The notes below the pieces were generated by a model. It ran no database searches and had not been told where the DNA came from. It saw nothing but the letters and a program-made list of their open reading frames with translations. A DNA stretch of 64,000 nt from Mycobacterium seoulense (lineage in GTDB: Bacteria > Actinomycetota > Actinomycetes > Mycobacteriales > Mycobacteriaceae): positions 248,001-312,000 of the forward strand of contig NZ_AP022582.1 of assembly GCF_010731595.1 (NCBI RefSeq), read 5' to 3'. The stretch's first letter is position 1. Each line of letters starts with the position of its first letter. This document shows, piece after piece, positions 44,557 through 54,267 of this stretch. Position numbers and translations under genes: made by a program.

Positions 44557-45092
44557 CCGAGCTCCCTGCGGAAGTCGACGAGTCGAAACCGGAGGAGACG
44601 TCGCGCGGCGCCGCCCCGGTTCGGCTGACGCTGACCATCGGACTTGTCATCGTGGCCGCGCTGATCGGGCTGGTCGGGTGGGTCGGCCTGCGCGCGTACC
44701 GAGGGCACGAAGCGCAGGAGCAGCGCACGCTTTTCCTACAGGCCGGTCGCCAAGGTGCGCTCAACCTCACCACGGTTGACTTCCGCGAAGCCGACGCGGA
44801 CGTGCAGCGCATTCTGGCCGGGGCGACCGGCCAACTCTACGACAACTTCTCCAAACGCTCGCAGCCGTTCATCGACGTGGTGTTGCGGACCAAGTCCAAG
44901 TCCGTTGGAACCGTGACGGAAGCGGGCATCGAATCCCAATCCGGAGACCGGGCGGAAGTCCTGGTGGCTGTCACGGTCCACACGTCGAACGCCGGTGCGG
45001 CAGAACAGGAGCCGCACGCCTGGCGAATGCGGCTTTCCGTACTGAAGGTGGGCGGGGTGGCGAAGGTGTCGAATGTGGAGTTCGTGCGATGA
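44526..45092 (+). CDS. Mce-associated membrane protein
   Basis: 188 aa: acidic N-terminal tail (ELTELPAEVDESKPEE), one TM helix (LTIGLVIVAALIGLVGWVGL), then a periplasmic alpha+beta domain of the Mce-associated (Mas) type (DFREADADVQRILAGATGQLYDNFSKRSQPF). Such proteins stabilise or assist Mce complexes. The ATG at 44526 lies inside the mceF end; the stop overlaps the next gene (ATGA). Confidence 0.85.
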   Translation: MADDVATAELTELPAEVDESKPEETSRGAAPVRLTLTIGLVIVAALIGLVGWVGLRAYRGHEAQEQRTLFLQAGRQGALNLTTVDFREADADVQRILAGATGQLYDNFSKRSQPFIDVVLRTKSKSVGTVTEAGIESQSGDRAEVLVAVTVHTSNAGAAEQEPHAWRMRLSVLKVGGVAKVSNVEFVR

Positions 45093-45604
45093 GAAATAGG
45101 CTGCGCCGCAACGCCGACCGCATCAACTGGTCGCGGGTGCTGGCATACGGTCTGATACCGGGGCTGGCGTTGTCGCTTGCGTCGGCGGCCGGCTTCCTGA
45201 AGTGGCAGGGCTCGTCGGTCACCGATGCCGATCGCGGTCGCATCGAGGCTACGCAGGCGGCGCGGGATGCCACGGCCGCCCTGCTGACCTACCGACCCGA
45301 CACGGTCGAGCGCGACCTGGGCGCCGCTCGTGACCGGCTGACCGGGCGGTTCAAAGACGCCTACACGTCGCTGACCCGCGAAGTGGTGATCCCCGGCTCG
45401 AAGCAGAAGCACATCTCCGCGGTGGCGACCGTCCGGTCTGCGGCGTCGGTGTCGGCGGGACCCGACCACGGTGTCGTCCTGCTCTTCGTCAACCAGACCA
45501 CGATCGTCGGGGCTGAGGCGCCCGCCTACACGGCATCCAGCGTCCGCGTCACACTGGACAAGGTCGGCGGTCGCTGGCTGATATCCGGGTTCGATCCGGT
45601 TTAG
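45089..45604 (+). CDS. Mce-associated membrane protein
   Basis: 171 aa. One TM segment (VLAYGLIPGLALSLASAAGFLKW) and a periplasmic domain of the same type as its neighbour (DATAALLTYRPDTVERDLGAARDRLTGRFKDAYTSLTREVV), ending GGRWLISGFDPV. Last gene of the mce operon, ATGA-coupled, and convergent with cstA one base away, which leaves no room for an intergenic terminator. Confidence 0.87.
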   Translation: MRNRLRRNADRINWSRVLAYGLIPGLALSLASAAGFLKWQGSSVTDADRGRIEATQAARDATAALLTYRPDTVERDLGAARDRLTGRFKDAYTSLTREVVIPGSKQKHISAVATVRSAASVSAGPDHGVVLLFVNQTTIVGAEAPAYTASSVRVTLDKVGGRWLISGFDPV

Positions 45605-45605
45605 G

Positions 45606-47858
<2,253 letters not shown>

Positions 47859-47898
47859 GGCCGAAAACCATACGCGCGGGAAACGAACTCCGCCCGTC

Positions 47899-49428
47899 TT
47901 AATACAGCGCCCGCACGGTGTCGATGGTGTCGGCCTCGGCCGGGCTCTTGTCGTCCCGGTAGCGCAGCACGCGGGCGAACCGCAGCGCCACGCCGCCGGG
48001 GTAGCGCGAGGACTTCTGGACGCCGTCCAGCGCCACCTCGACCACCTGCTCGGGCCGCAGCCGCACGACGTAACCCTCCGTCCCGCCGACGGCGAGTTCG
48101 CGAAACCGCGCGGTCTGCCAGTCCAGCATGGCGTCGGTCATGCCCTTGAAAGTCTTTCCCACCATGACGAATTCGCCGGTCGCCGCGTCGCGCGCCCCGA
48201 GGTGGATGTTGGAGAGCTTGCCGCTTCGGCGCCCCGATCCCCATTCCACCGCGAGCACCACCAGGTCGAGCGTGTGCACCGGCTTGACCTTCAGCCACCC
48301 CGCCCCGCGGCGGCCCGCCTGATATGGCGCCTCCGGCGCCTTGGCCAGCACGCCTTCGTGGCCGGCGGCCAGCGTCGCGTCGAGGAATCCGGCCGCCTCG
48401 GCCGCGTCCGAGGTGAGCAACCGATCGACCCGCTGCGCGGCCGGCACCAGCGCGTCCAGGGCGGCCAGCCGCTCGGCGGTCGGTGCGTCGAGCAGGTCGG
48501 CGCCGTCGCGGTGCAAGATGTCGAAGAAGAATACCGAAAGTGGTTGTGCGGCACGGGCCGCCGCGACGTCGACCGACCGGCCGAACCGCGACGCGGTGAC
48601 CTGGAAGCGGTGCGGGCGGTTGTCGGGACGCAGGGCGATCGCCTCGCCGTCGGCGATGAGGTCGCGCACCGGCAGGGCCAGCGTCGCCTCCACCACCTCG
48701 GGCAGGCGGGCGGTGACGTCGTCAAGGCTTCGGGTTTAGACGGTGACCTCGTCACCGGCCCGGTGAATCTGCACCCGGGCGCCGTCCAGCTTGGCCTCGA
48801 AAATCGTTGCGCCGCCGTGGCGTTCCAGCGCGTCGGCCACCCCGGTCGCGGTCTGCGCCAGCATCGGGCCGACGGGCCGGCCCACCCGGAGGGCGAACGC
48901 GTCCAGCGCCCTGACCCCGCCGCCCAGGGCGGCGGCCGCCACGGCCGGCAGGTCCCCGCCCAGCATCGCGGCGCGCTGCACCGCGGCGACCGGGAGGTCG
49001 GCGGCCCTGGCCACCGCGTCGGCCATGATCCCGGCCAGCGCCCCCTGCCGCAGCTCACCGCCCAGCAACCGCAGCAGGAAGGTCTGCTCGGCGTCGGTCG
49101 CGGCGGCGAACAAGCCGGCGACCAACACGGCGCGCCGCGACTGCGACCCCTTGCCCGACACCGCCCCGATCTCCGAAAAGCGGGCGTCCACGCCGGCGAC
49201 CGTCAGCGTCGGATGCGACGCGGGCGGCGGCCGCGACCGCAAAGACGCCCAGCCGACCCCGATCTGGCGTTGGGGTAGCTCACCCGAGAGCCAGGACACC
49301 ACGATCGCGACACCGTCGGGGTCGGCCGCCGCGCGACGCAACAGGCCGGCGATGTGGTCGACCTTGCCCAGCCGTGACGAGGTGCCGCCCACGTCACGTG
49401 AGGTCGTCGCGACGTCGAGGAGGAGCAC
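47899..49428 (-). pseudogene. ligB: ATP-dependent DNA ligase LigB, interrupted by an in-frame TAA
   Basis: The reading frame totals 509 codons, matching LigB of M. tuberculosis (507 aa), but codon 231 is TAA (48736-48738). Upstream is the N-terminal ligase domain and the nucleotidyltransferase motif [14 protein letters not shown], with the AMP-accepting Lys. After the stop the frame resumes without shift as [14 protein letters not shown], then DGEAIAL (motif III), [18 protein letters not shown] (motif V) and the OB domain ending VRALY. Only one base (TAC or TAT to TAA at a Tyr of the IYTRS segment) explains this. The 230-aa product would lack a complete catalytic core. A downstream GTG (48696) could restart but would lack the active-site Lys. 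Non-homologous or non-essential ligase; loss is tolerable because LigA does replication. Confidence 0.9.
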
Positions 49429-49482
49429 GAAATCAGCTTGGCATGGCTCTTGAACAAGGCGGGGTCAACCCTGAAGGACGGA

Positions 49483-49509
49483 CACGCTAGCGTGCCTACG
49501 TAACGTTAC
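49483..49509. promoter_or_regulatory. two adjacent palindromes upstream of the SDR gene
   Basis: CACGCTAGCGTG (49483-49494) and GTAACGTTAC (49500-49509) are both perfect palindromes, five bases apart. They lie 42-68 bp before the SDR start, close to a TACAGT-like -10 (49508-49513). Likely regulator binding sites for the SDR gene; the protein is unknown. Confidence 0.5.
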
Positions 49510-49550
49510 AGTTTTCAGGGATTCTGACACGCCACTAAGGAGAGGTCCGG

Positions 49551-50309
49551 ATGGAGATCAACGGGAAGAAGGCCGTCGTCATCGGCGGCGCGTCGGGGAT
49601 GGGTCGTGCCTCCGCGGAGCTGCTGGCCGAACGCGGGGCGGACGTCGCGGTGCTCGACCGCGAGGGTTCCGACGGCAAGACCGTCGCCGAAGCGATCGGC
49701 GGCGCGTTCTATCCGGTGGACGTCACGGACTTCAAGGGTACCGAGGAGACGCTGCAGACCGCCGTGGACAAGCTGGGCGGCCTGCATGTCACGGTCACGA
49801 CCGCCGGCGGCGGCATCGCCAAGCGGACGCTGACCAAGTCCGGTCCCCACGACCTCGAATCCTTCCAATCCGTGATCGACCTGAACCTGATCGCCACCTT
49901 CAACATCAGCCGGCTCGCCGCCGCCCACATGGCCAAGAACGAGCCCGAGGACGAAGAGCGTGGCGTCATCATCAACACCGCGTCGATCGCGGCCTTCGAA
50001 GGGCAGATCGGACAGGTCGCCTACACCGCGGCCAAGGCGGCGATCGCCGGCATGTGCCTGACCATGGCCCGCGACCTGGGCTCGATGGGCATCCGGGTGC
50101 TGGCCATCGCGCCGAGCCTCTTCCTGACCGGGATCACTTCGATGGTGCCCGACGAGATGGCGGCCGCCCTGACCAAGGACGCGGCCTTCCCGAAGCGGAT
50201 GGGCCGGCCCATCGAATACGCCAAGCTGGTGGCGGCCATCGTGGACAACCCGATGCTCAACGGCCAATGCCTGCGCCTGGACGCCGGGCAGCGGTTCGCG
50301 CCGAAATAG
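49551..50309 (+). CDS. SDR-family 3-hydroxyacyl-CoA dehydrogenase-like
   Basis: 252-aa classical SDR: VIGGASGMGR (residues 10-19), TTAGGG, INTASIAAFEGQIGQVAYTAAK with catalytic Tyr158 and Lys162, and SLFLTGIT in the substrate loop. The pattern agrees with type-II 3-hydroxyacyl-CoA dehydrogenases (HSD17B10-like) of beta-oxidation. AGGAGAGG ribosome-binding site before ATG. Placed just upstream of fadE22, consistent with a shared acyl-CoA pathway. Confidence 0.9.
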   Translation: MEINGKKAVVIGGASGMGRASAELLAERGADVAVLDREGSDGKTVAEAIGGAFYPVDVTDFKGTEETLQTAVDKLGGLHVTVTTAGGGIAKRTLTKSGPHDLESFQSVIDLNLIATFNISRLAAAHMAKNEPEDEERGVIINTASIAAFEGQIGQVAYTAAKAAIAGMCLTMARDLGSMGIRVLAIAPSLFLTGITSMVPDEMAAALTKDAAFPKRMGRPIEYAKLVAAIVDNPMLNGQCLRLDAGQRFAPK

Positions 50310-50340
50310 CACCCCCACGGGCGGCCCTCCCCGCATTAAG

Positions 50341-50402
50341 TACACTCTTTAGGCAGCCGCCCCGCTTCCCCTCGAAGCGGGGCCGGCTACCCATCCGGTA
50401 GC
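50341..50402 (+). promoter_or_regulatory. promoter and tandem-hairpin leader of fadE22
   Basis: A TACACT -10 candidate (50341-50346) is followed by a perfect 10-bp hairpin, GCCCCGCTTC (50359-50368), loop CCCTC, GAAGCGGGGC (50374-50383). A second perfect hairpin follows: GCTACC (50386-50391), loop CATCC, GGTAGC (50397-50402). The ribosome-binding GAGGAGGG starts immediately after. Hairpin 1 may end SDR transcripts; together they may form a structured 5' leader. Confidence 0.55.
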
Positions 50403-50416
50403 GAGGAGGGCCCCTC

Positions 50417-52579
50417 ATGGGTATCGCACTGACCGATGACCATCGCGAACTCGCCGAAGTCGCCCGCGGGTTCCTGACCTCGCAGAAGGCCCGCTGGGCG
50501 GCGCGGTCCCTGCTCGACGCCGCCGAGGAATCCCGGCCCCCGTTCTGGCAGAACCTGGTCGAGCTGGGCTGGCTCGGCCTGCACGTCGACGAGGAGCACG
50601 GCGGTTCAGGCTTCGGGCTGCCCGAACTCGTGGTGGTGGTCGAGGAGCTCGGCCGCGCCGTGGCGCCCGGGCCGTTCGTGCCGACCGTCATCGCGTCGGC
50701 GGCGATCGCCAAAGCCGGTACCCCCGAACAGAAGTCGCGACTGCTGCCCGGGTTGATCGACGGAACCGTCACCGCGGGCATCGGACTGGATGGACAGGTT
50801 CGACTCAAGGACGGGATCGCCGACGGTGACGCCGGGATCGTGCTGGGCGCCGGGCTGGCCGAGCTGCTGCTGGTCGCCGCGGGCGACGACGTGCTGCTAC
50901 TGGAACGCGGTCGCGCCGGCGTATCGGTCGAGGTGCCGAACAACTTCGACCCCACGCGGCGCTCCGGACGGGTCCGCCTGGAAAACGTGAACGTCGGCGC
51001 CGGCGACGTCCTGGCCGGCGCGCGGGCATCGGTGCTGGCCCGCGCGCGGACCGTGCTCGCCGCCGAGGCGGTGGGCGGCGCAGCCGACTGCGTGGACGCC
51101 GCCGTGGACTATGCCAAAGTGCGCCAGCAATTCGGGCGCACGATCGCCACTTTCCAAGCGGTGAAGCATCATTGCGCGAACATGCTGGTGGCCGCGGAGT
51201 CCGGGGTCGCCGCGGTGTGGGACGCCTCGCGCGCGGCATCGGAGGACGAGGGCCAGTTTCAGCTGGCCGCCGCGGTGGCGGCGACCCTGGCGTTTCCGGC
51301 CTATGCGCGCAACGCCGAACTCAACATTCAGGTCCACGGCGGCATCGGCTTCACCTGGGAACACGACGCGCATCTGCACCTGCGCCGCGCGCTGGTGATA
51401 CAGGCACTGTTCGGCGGTGACGCGCCGGCCCGGGACATCTTCGAGCGCACCGCCGCCGGCGCCACGCGGGAGAACAGCCTGGACCTGCCGCCCGAGGCCG
51501 AAGAACTGCGCACCCGAATCCACGCCGACGCCGCCGCGATCGCGCAACTGGACAAAGAGGCGCAACGCGACAAGCTGATCGAGACGGGCTACGTCATGCC
51601 GCACTGGCCCAAGCCCTGGGGCCGCGCCGCCGACGCGGTGGAGCAGTTGGTGATCGAGGAGGAGTTCCGCGCGGCCGGCATCAAACGGCCCGACTACTCG
51701 ATCACCGGATGGGTGATCCTGACCCTGATCCAGCACGGAACCGATTGGCAGATCGAAAGATTCGTGGAGAAGGCGCTTCGTCAAGAAGAGATCTGGTGCC
51801 AGCTTTTCTCCGAACCCGAGGCCGGCTCCGACGCGGCGTCGGTCAAGACCCGCGCCACCCGGGTCGACGGCGGCTGGAAGATCAACGGGCAGAAGGTCTG
51901 GACCAGCGGGGCCCAGTACTGCGCGCGTGGCCTGGCCACCGTGCGCACCGACCCCGAAGCGCCCAAGCACGCCGGCATCACCACCGTGATCATCGACATG
52001 AAGGGCCCGGGCGTAGAGGTGCGGCCCTTGCGGCAGATCACCGGCGGCTCGGAATTCAACGAGGTGTTCTTCAACGACGTGTTCGTTCCCGACGAGGACG
52101 TCGTCGGGGCGCCCAACTCGGGGTGGACGGTCGCCCGCGCCACGCTGGGCAACGAGCGGGTCAGCATCGGCGGCAGCGGATCGTTCTACGAGGGCCTGGC
52201 GTCCACCCTGGTGCAGCTCGCCCGGCAGTCGGATCGCTTGGCCGGGGCGCCGATTCGGATCGGGTCCTTCCTCGCCGACGACCACGCGCTGCGGCTGCTG
52301 AACCTGCGCCGCGCCGCGCGCAGCGTCGAGGGAGCGGGCCCGGGTCCGGAAGGCAACATCACCAAGCTGAAGCTGGCCGAACACATGGTGGACGGCGCCG
52401 CGATCTGGGCGGCGCTGGTGGGCCCGGAGGTCGCGCTGATGGACGGGCCCGGCGCGGTGGTGGGCCGGCTGGCCATGGGGGCCCGCGGCATGGCGATCGC
52501 CGGCGGCACCTCGGAGGTCACCCGCAACCAGATCGCCGAGCGGATCCTCGGCATGCCGCGCGACCCGCTGATCAACTGA
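50417..52579 (+). CDS. fadE22: tandem acyl-CoA dehydrogenase FadE22
   Basis: 720 aa, containing two acyl-CoA dehydrogenase modules in one chain. The N-terminal module (about 1-360) has LTDDHRELAEVARGFL and QVHGGIGFTWEHDAHLHLRRA. The second (about 370-720) has FSEPEAGSDAASVKTRA, INGQKVWTSGAQYCARG and AIAGGTSEVTRNQIAERILGMPRD. Length and order match FadE22 of M. tuberculosis (Rv3061c, from memory). It probably dehydrogenates a steroid- or lipid-derived acyl-CoA. Start ATG with GAGGAGGG. The terminal active-site Glu motif is replaced by GGTSEV, as in the family. Confidence 0.93.
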   Translation: MGIALTDDHRELAEVARGFLTSQKARWAARSLLDAAEESRPPFWQNLVELGWLGLHVDEEHGGSGFGLPELVVVVEELGRAVAPGPFVPTVIASAAIAKAGTPEQKSRLLPGLIDGTVTAGIGLDGQVRLKDGIADGDAGIVLGAGLAELLLVAAGDDVLLLERGRAGVSVEVPNNFDPTRRSGRVRLENVNVGAGDVLAGARASVLARARTVLAAEAVGGAADCVDAAVDYAKVRQQFGRTIATFQAVKHHCANMLVAAESGVAAVWDASRAASEDEGQFQLAAAVAATLAFPAYARNAELNIQVHGGIGFTWEHDAHLHLRRALVIQALFGGDAPARDIFERTAAGATRENSLDLPPEAEELRTRIHADAAAIAQLDKEAQRDKLIETGYVMPHWPKPWGRAADAVEQLVIEEEFRAAGIKRPDYSITGWVILTLIQHGTDWQIERFVEKALRQEEIWCQLFSEPEAGSDAASVKTRATRVDGGWKINGQKVWTSGAQYCARGLATVRTDPEAPKHAGITTVIIDMKGPGVEVRPLRQITGGSEFNEVFFNDVFVPDEDVVGAPNSGWTVARATLGNERVSIGGSGSFYEGLASTLVQLARQSDRLAGAPIRIGSFLADDHALRLLNLRRAARSVEGAGPGPEGNITKLKLAEHMVDGAAIWAALVGPEVALMDGPGAVVGRLAMGARGMAIAGGTSEVTRNQIAERILGMPRDPLIN

Positions 52580-52587
52580 TTCCCCGT

Positions 52588-52643
52588 GAGCGTGCGTGTT
52601 TGCTCAACGACACGCCGTGTAGCCGAGCAATCCGCGCACGCTC
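52588..52643. repeat. multi-nested palindromic repeat after fadE22 (terminator-like)
   Basis: Three nested arm pairs share one centre. Outer GAGCGTGCGTG (52588-52598) pairs with CGCGCACGCTC (52633-52643), with GU tolerance. TTGCTC (52600-52605) pairs with GAGCAA (52625-52630). ACACG (52610-52614) pairs with CGTGT (52616-52620) around a single C. It starts eight bases past the fadE22 stop and ends 13 bases before the convergent DUF35 stop, so it probably ends both transcripts. I recall similar GAGCGTGCG elements scattered in mycobacterial intergenic DNA; only one copy is in this window. Confidence 0.7.
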
Positions 52644-52656
52644 GGCACTTGGGGCG

Positions 52657-52992
52657 TCAGGCGGGTGCGAACAGCGGCGCCCCGCCACTGCCCTTCTCGG
52701 GCTGCAGCTCGACGGGCATGCCGCATTTGACCGAATCGGGTTCGCAGCCAACGATATTGGCGGCCACCCGCAGGCCTTCTTGTTCGGCGAGTTCGACGAT
52801 GGCGATCACGTAGGGGACGGGGATCTCCGGGTTATACGGGTGGTGATTGACCGTGTAGGTGAACACCGTGGCGCGCCCGGAGACCGGCCGGGCGACCAGC
52901 GGGCCGCCGCAGGCGCGGCATCGGCCCGTCGCCGGATGCACCCAGCGCGCACAATCGTCGCAGTATTCGATGAGCAGCGGCTCGTCCGACAC
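52657..52992 (-). CDS. DUF35 OB-fold protein with zinc ribbon
   Basis: 111 aa. The N-terminal zinc ribbon is CDDC...CRAC (YCDDCARWVHPATGRCRACGG). The OB fold follows: GRATVFTYTVNHHPYNPEIPVPYVIAIVELAEQEGLRVAANIVG. DUF35 proteins are obligate partners of Ltp-type thiolase-like aldolases and of some acyl-CoA hydratases. The GTG at 52992 follows a TACTGT -10 by seven bases, so the transcript is probably leaderless. Divergent from its likely partner at 53041. Confidence 0.9.
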   Translation of the reverse strand: MSDEPLLIEYCDDCARWVHPATGRCRACGGPLVARPVSGRATVFTYTVNHHPYNPEIPVPYVIAIVELAEQEGLRVAANIVGCEPDSVKCGMPVELQPEKGSGGAPLFAPA

Positions 52993-52999
52993 GACGAAT

Positions 53000-53009
53000 A
53001 CAGTACACT
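53000..53009. promoter_or_regulatory. bidirectional promoter core
   Basis: Overlapping -10 elements: TACTGT on the minus strand (revcomp of 53000-53005), seven bases from the DUF35 GTG, and TACACT on the plus strand (53004-53009) for the Ltp-like gene 31 bp away. Shared control would keep the two partners in step. Confidence 0.5.
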
Positions 53010-53040
53010 CAATTGATTCGACGCATGACGGGCGGTGTGC

Positions 53041-54234
53041 ATGACGCATTTCGAGAAGGACGCGATCCTGTCCGGCATCGGCATCTCGCGGATCGGCCGT
53101 CGGACCGGCATCGCGGGCCTGGACCTGACCATGGAAGCGGTGCGGGCCGCCATCGACGACGCCGGGTTGGTCGCCGCCGACATCGACGGCATCGCGACGC
53201 TGGGCGACACCCCCGCCGCGGACGTCAACGCCCAACTGGGGATCGAGGCGGCGGATTGCGGATCCGGCTTCGGCACCGGCGGCTTGCTCAGCCCGGTCAT
53301 GTCGGCGTGCCGCGCGGTCGCCGAGCGCCGCGCCCGCCATGTGGTGGTGTACCGGACCATCCAGATGCTCGGGGGCACGGTCCCGGTGAAGCCGCAGGAC
53401 GACGCGCCGGCGCCGCCGCTCGCGCGGATGTTCGAGACGCCCGAGGGCGCCGAACGTCCGGCCGTCGGCGCCATGGACGACGTCAACGACCTGGTGGCGG
53501 CCAACGCCTACTCCGCCGCGAACTGGCTGGCGCTCAACTGCCGGCGCCACATGGAGCTGTACGGGACCACGAAGCAGCAGCTGGGCTGGGTCGCCCTCAA
53601 CGGCAGGCGCAATGCCGCGTTGAATCCGCGCGCCGTGTACCGCGACCCGATGACGATGGCCGACTACCTGAGCGCGCGGCCGGTGTCCACCCCGTTCGGG
53701 CTGCTGGACTGCGATGTCCCGATCGACGGCTCGATCGCGGTGGTGGTCTCGCATGCGGAGTACGCGCGTGATTGCCCGCACCGCGCGGTGGCGGTGGAGG
53801 CGATCGGCGGGGCCGACGGCGCCGGGGGCTGGTTCCACCGTGTCGACTACCCGAAGATGGCGATGTCGGACGCGGCGGCGCAGATGTGGTCGCGCACCGA
53901 CCTGAAGCCGTCCGACCTCAAGCTCGCCGAGCTCTACGACGGGTTCACCTATCTCACCCTCGCGTGGCTGGAAGCCCTGGGGATCTGCGGCGACGGCGAG
54001 GCCGGGCCGTTCGTCGAGGGCGGCGCGCGGATCGCCCGCGACGGCGCGCTTCCCCTGAACACCTACGGCGGCCAACTGTCGGCCGGGCGCATGCACGGCT
54101 ACTGGGCGCTGCACGAGGGATGTCTGCAGTTGCGCGGGGAGGCGGAGGAGCGGCAGGTCTCGCAGCGCCCGGACGTCGGCGTCGTCTCCGTGGGGGGTGG
54201 GCCCGTGGCCGGCTGCATGTTGCTCACATGCTGA
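53041..54234 (+). CDS. Ltp2-type thiolase-like protein (retro-aldolase candidate)
   Basis: 397 aa of the SCP-x/Ltp thiolase superfamily: GIGISRIGRRTG, DLTMEAVRAAIDDAGL, ACRAVAERRARHVVVYR, ELYDGFTYLTLAWLEALG, and NTYGGQLSAGRMHG. By alignment by eye, Thr/Gly occupies the usual nucleophilic Cys position, while Tyr stands in both ELYDGFT and NTYGG; these two Tyr are the catalytic pair of Ltp2-type aldolases. With the DUF35 partner it would cleave a beta-hydroxyacyl-CoA side chain. A Cys at residue 73 is a few residues off. ATG 53041 is preferred to GTG 53035. Confidence 0.82.
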   Translation: MTHFEKDAILSGIGISRIGRRTGIAGLDLTMEAVRAAIDDAGLVAADIDGIATLGDTPAADVNAQLGIEAADCGSGFGTGGLLSPVMSACRAVAERRARHVVVYRTIQMLGGTVPVKPQDDAPAPPLARMFETPEGAERPAVGAMDDVNDLVAANAYSAANWLALNCRRHMELYGTTKQQLGWVALNGRRNAALNPRAVYRDPMTMADYLSARPVSTPFGLLDCDVPIDGSIAVVVSHAEYARDCPHRAVAVEAIGGADGAGGWFHRVDYPKMAMSDAAAQMWSRTDLKPSDLKLAELYDGFTYLTLAWLEALGICGDGEAGPFVEGGARIARDGALPLNTYGGQLSAGRMHGYWALHEGCLQLRGEAEERQVSQRPDVGVVSVGGGPVAGCMLLTC

Positions 54235-54267
54235 AAGCGCCTGCCCGGAAACATCGTTGGGGCTGAC

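Noticed and set aside
35257..45604. Assigning the mce operon to mce1-mce4
   Set aside because: Context matches none of the four M. tuberculosis loci I remember, and sequence alone by eye does not settle the group, so it is left unnumbered.
50339..53010. Shared AGTACACTC word before fadE22 (50339) and the Ltp gene (53002) as a common operator
   Set aside because: Both are adequately explained as -10 elements (TACACT); nine shared bases are too few to claim a common regulator.
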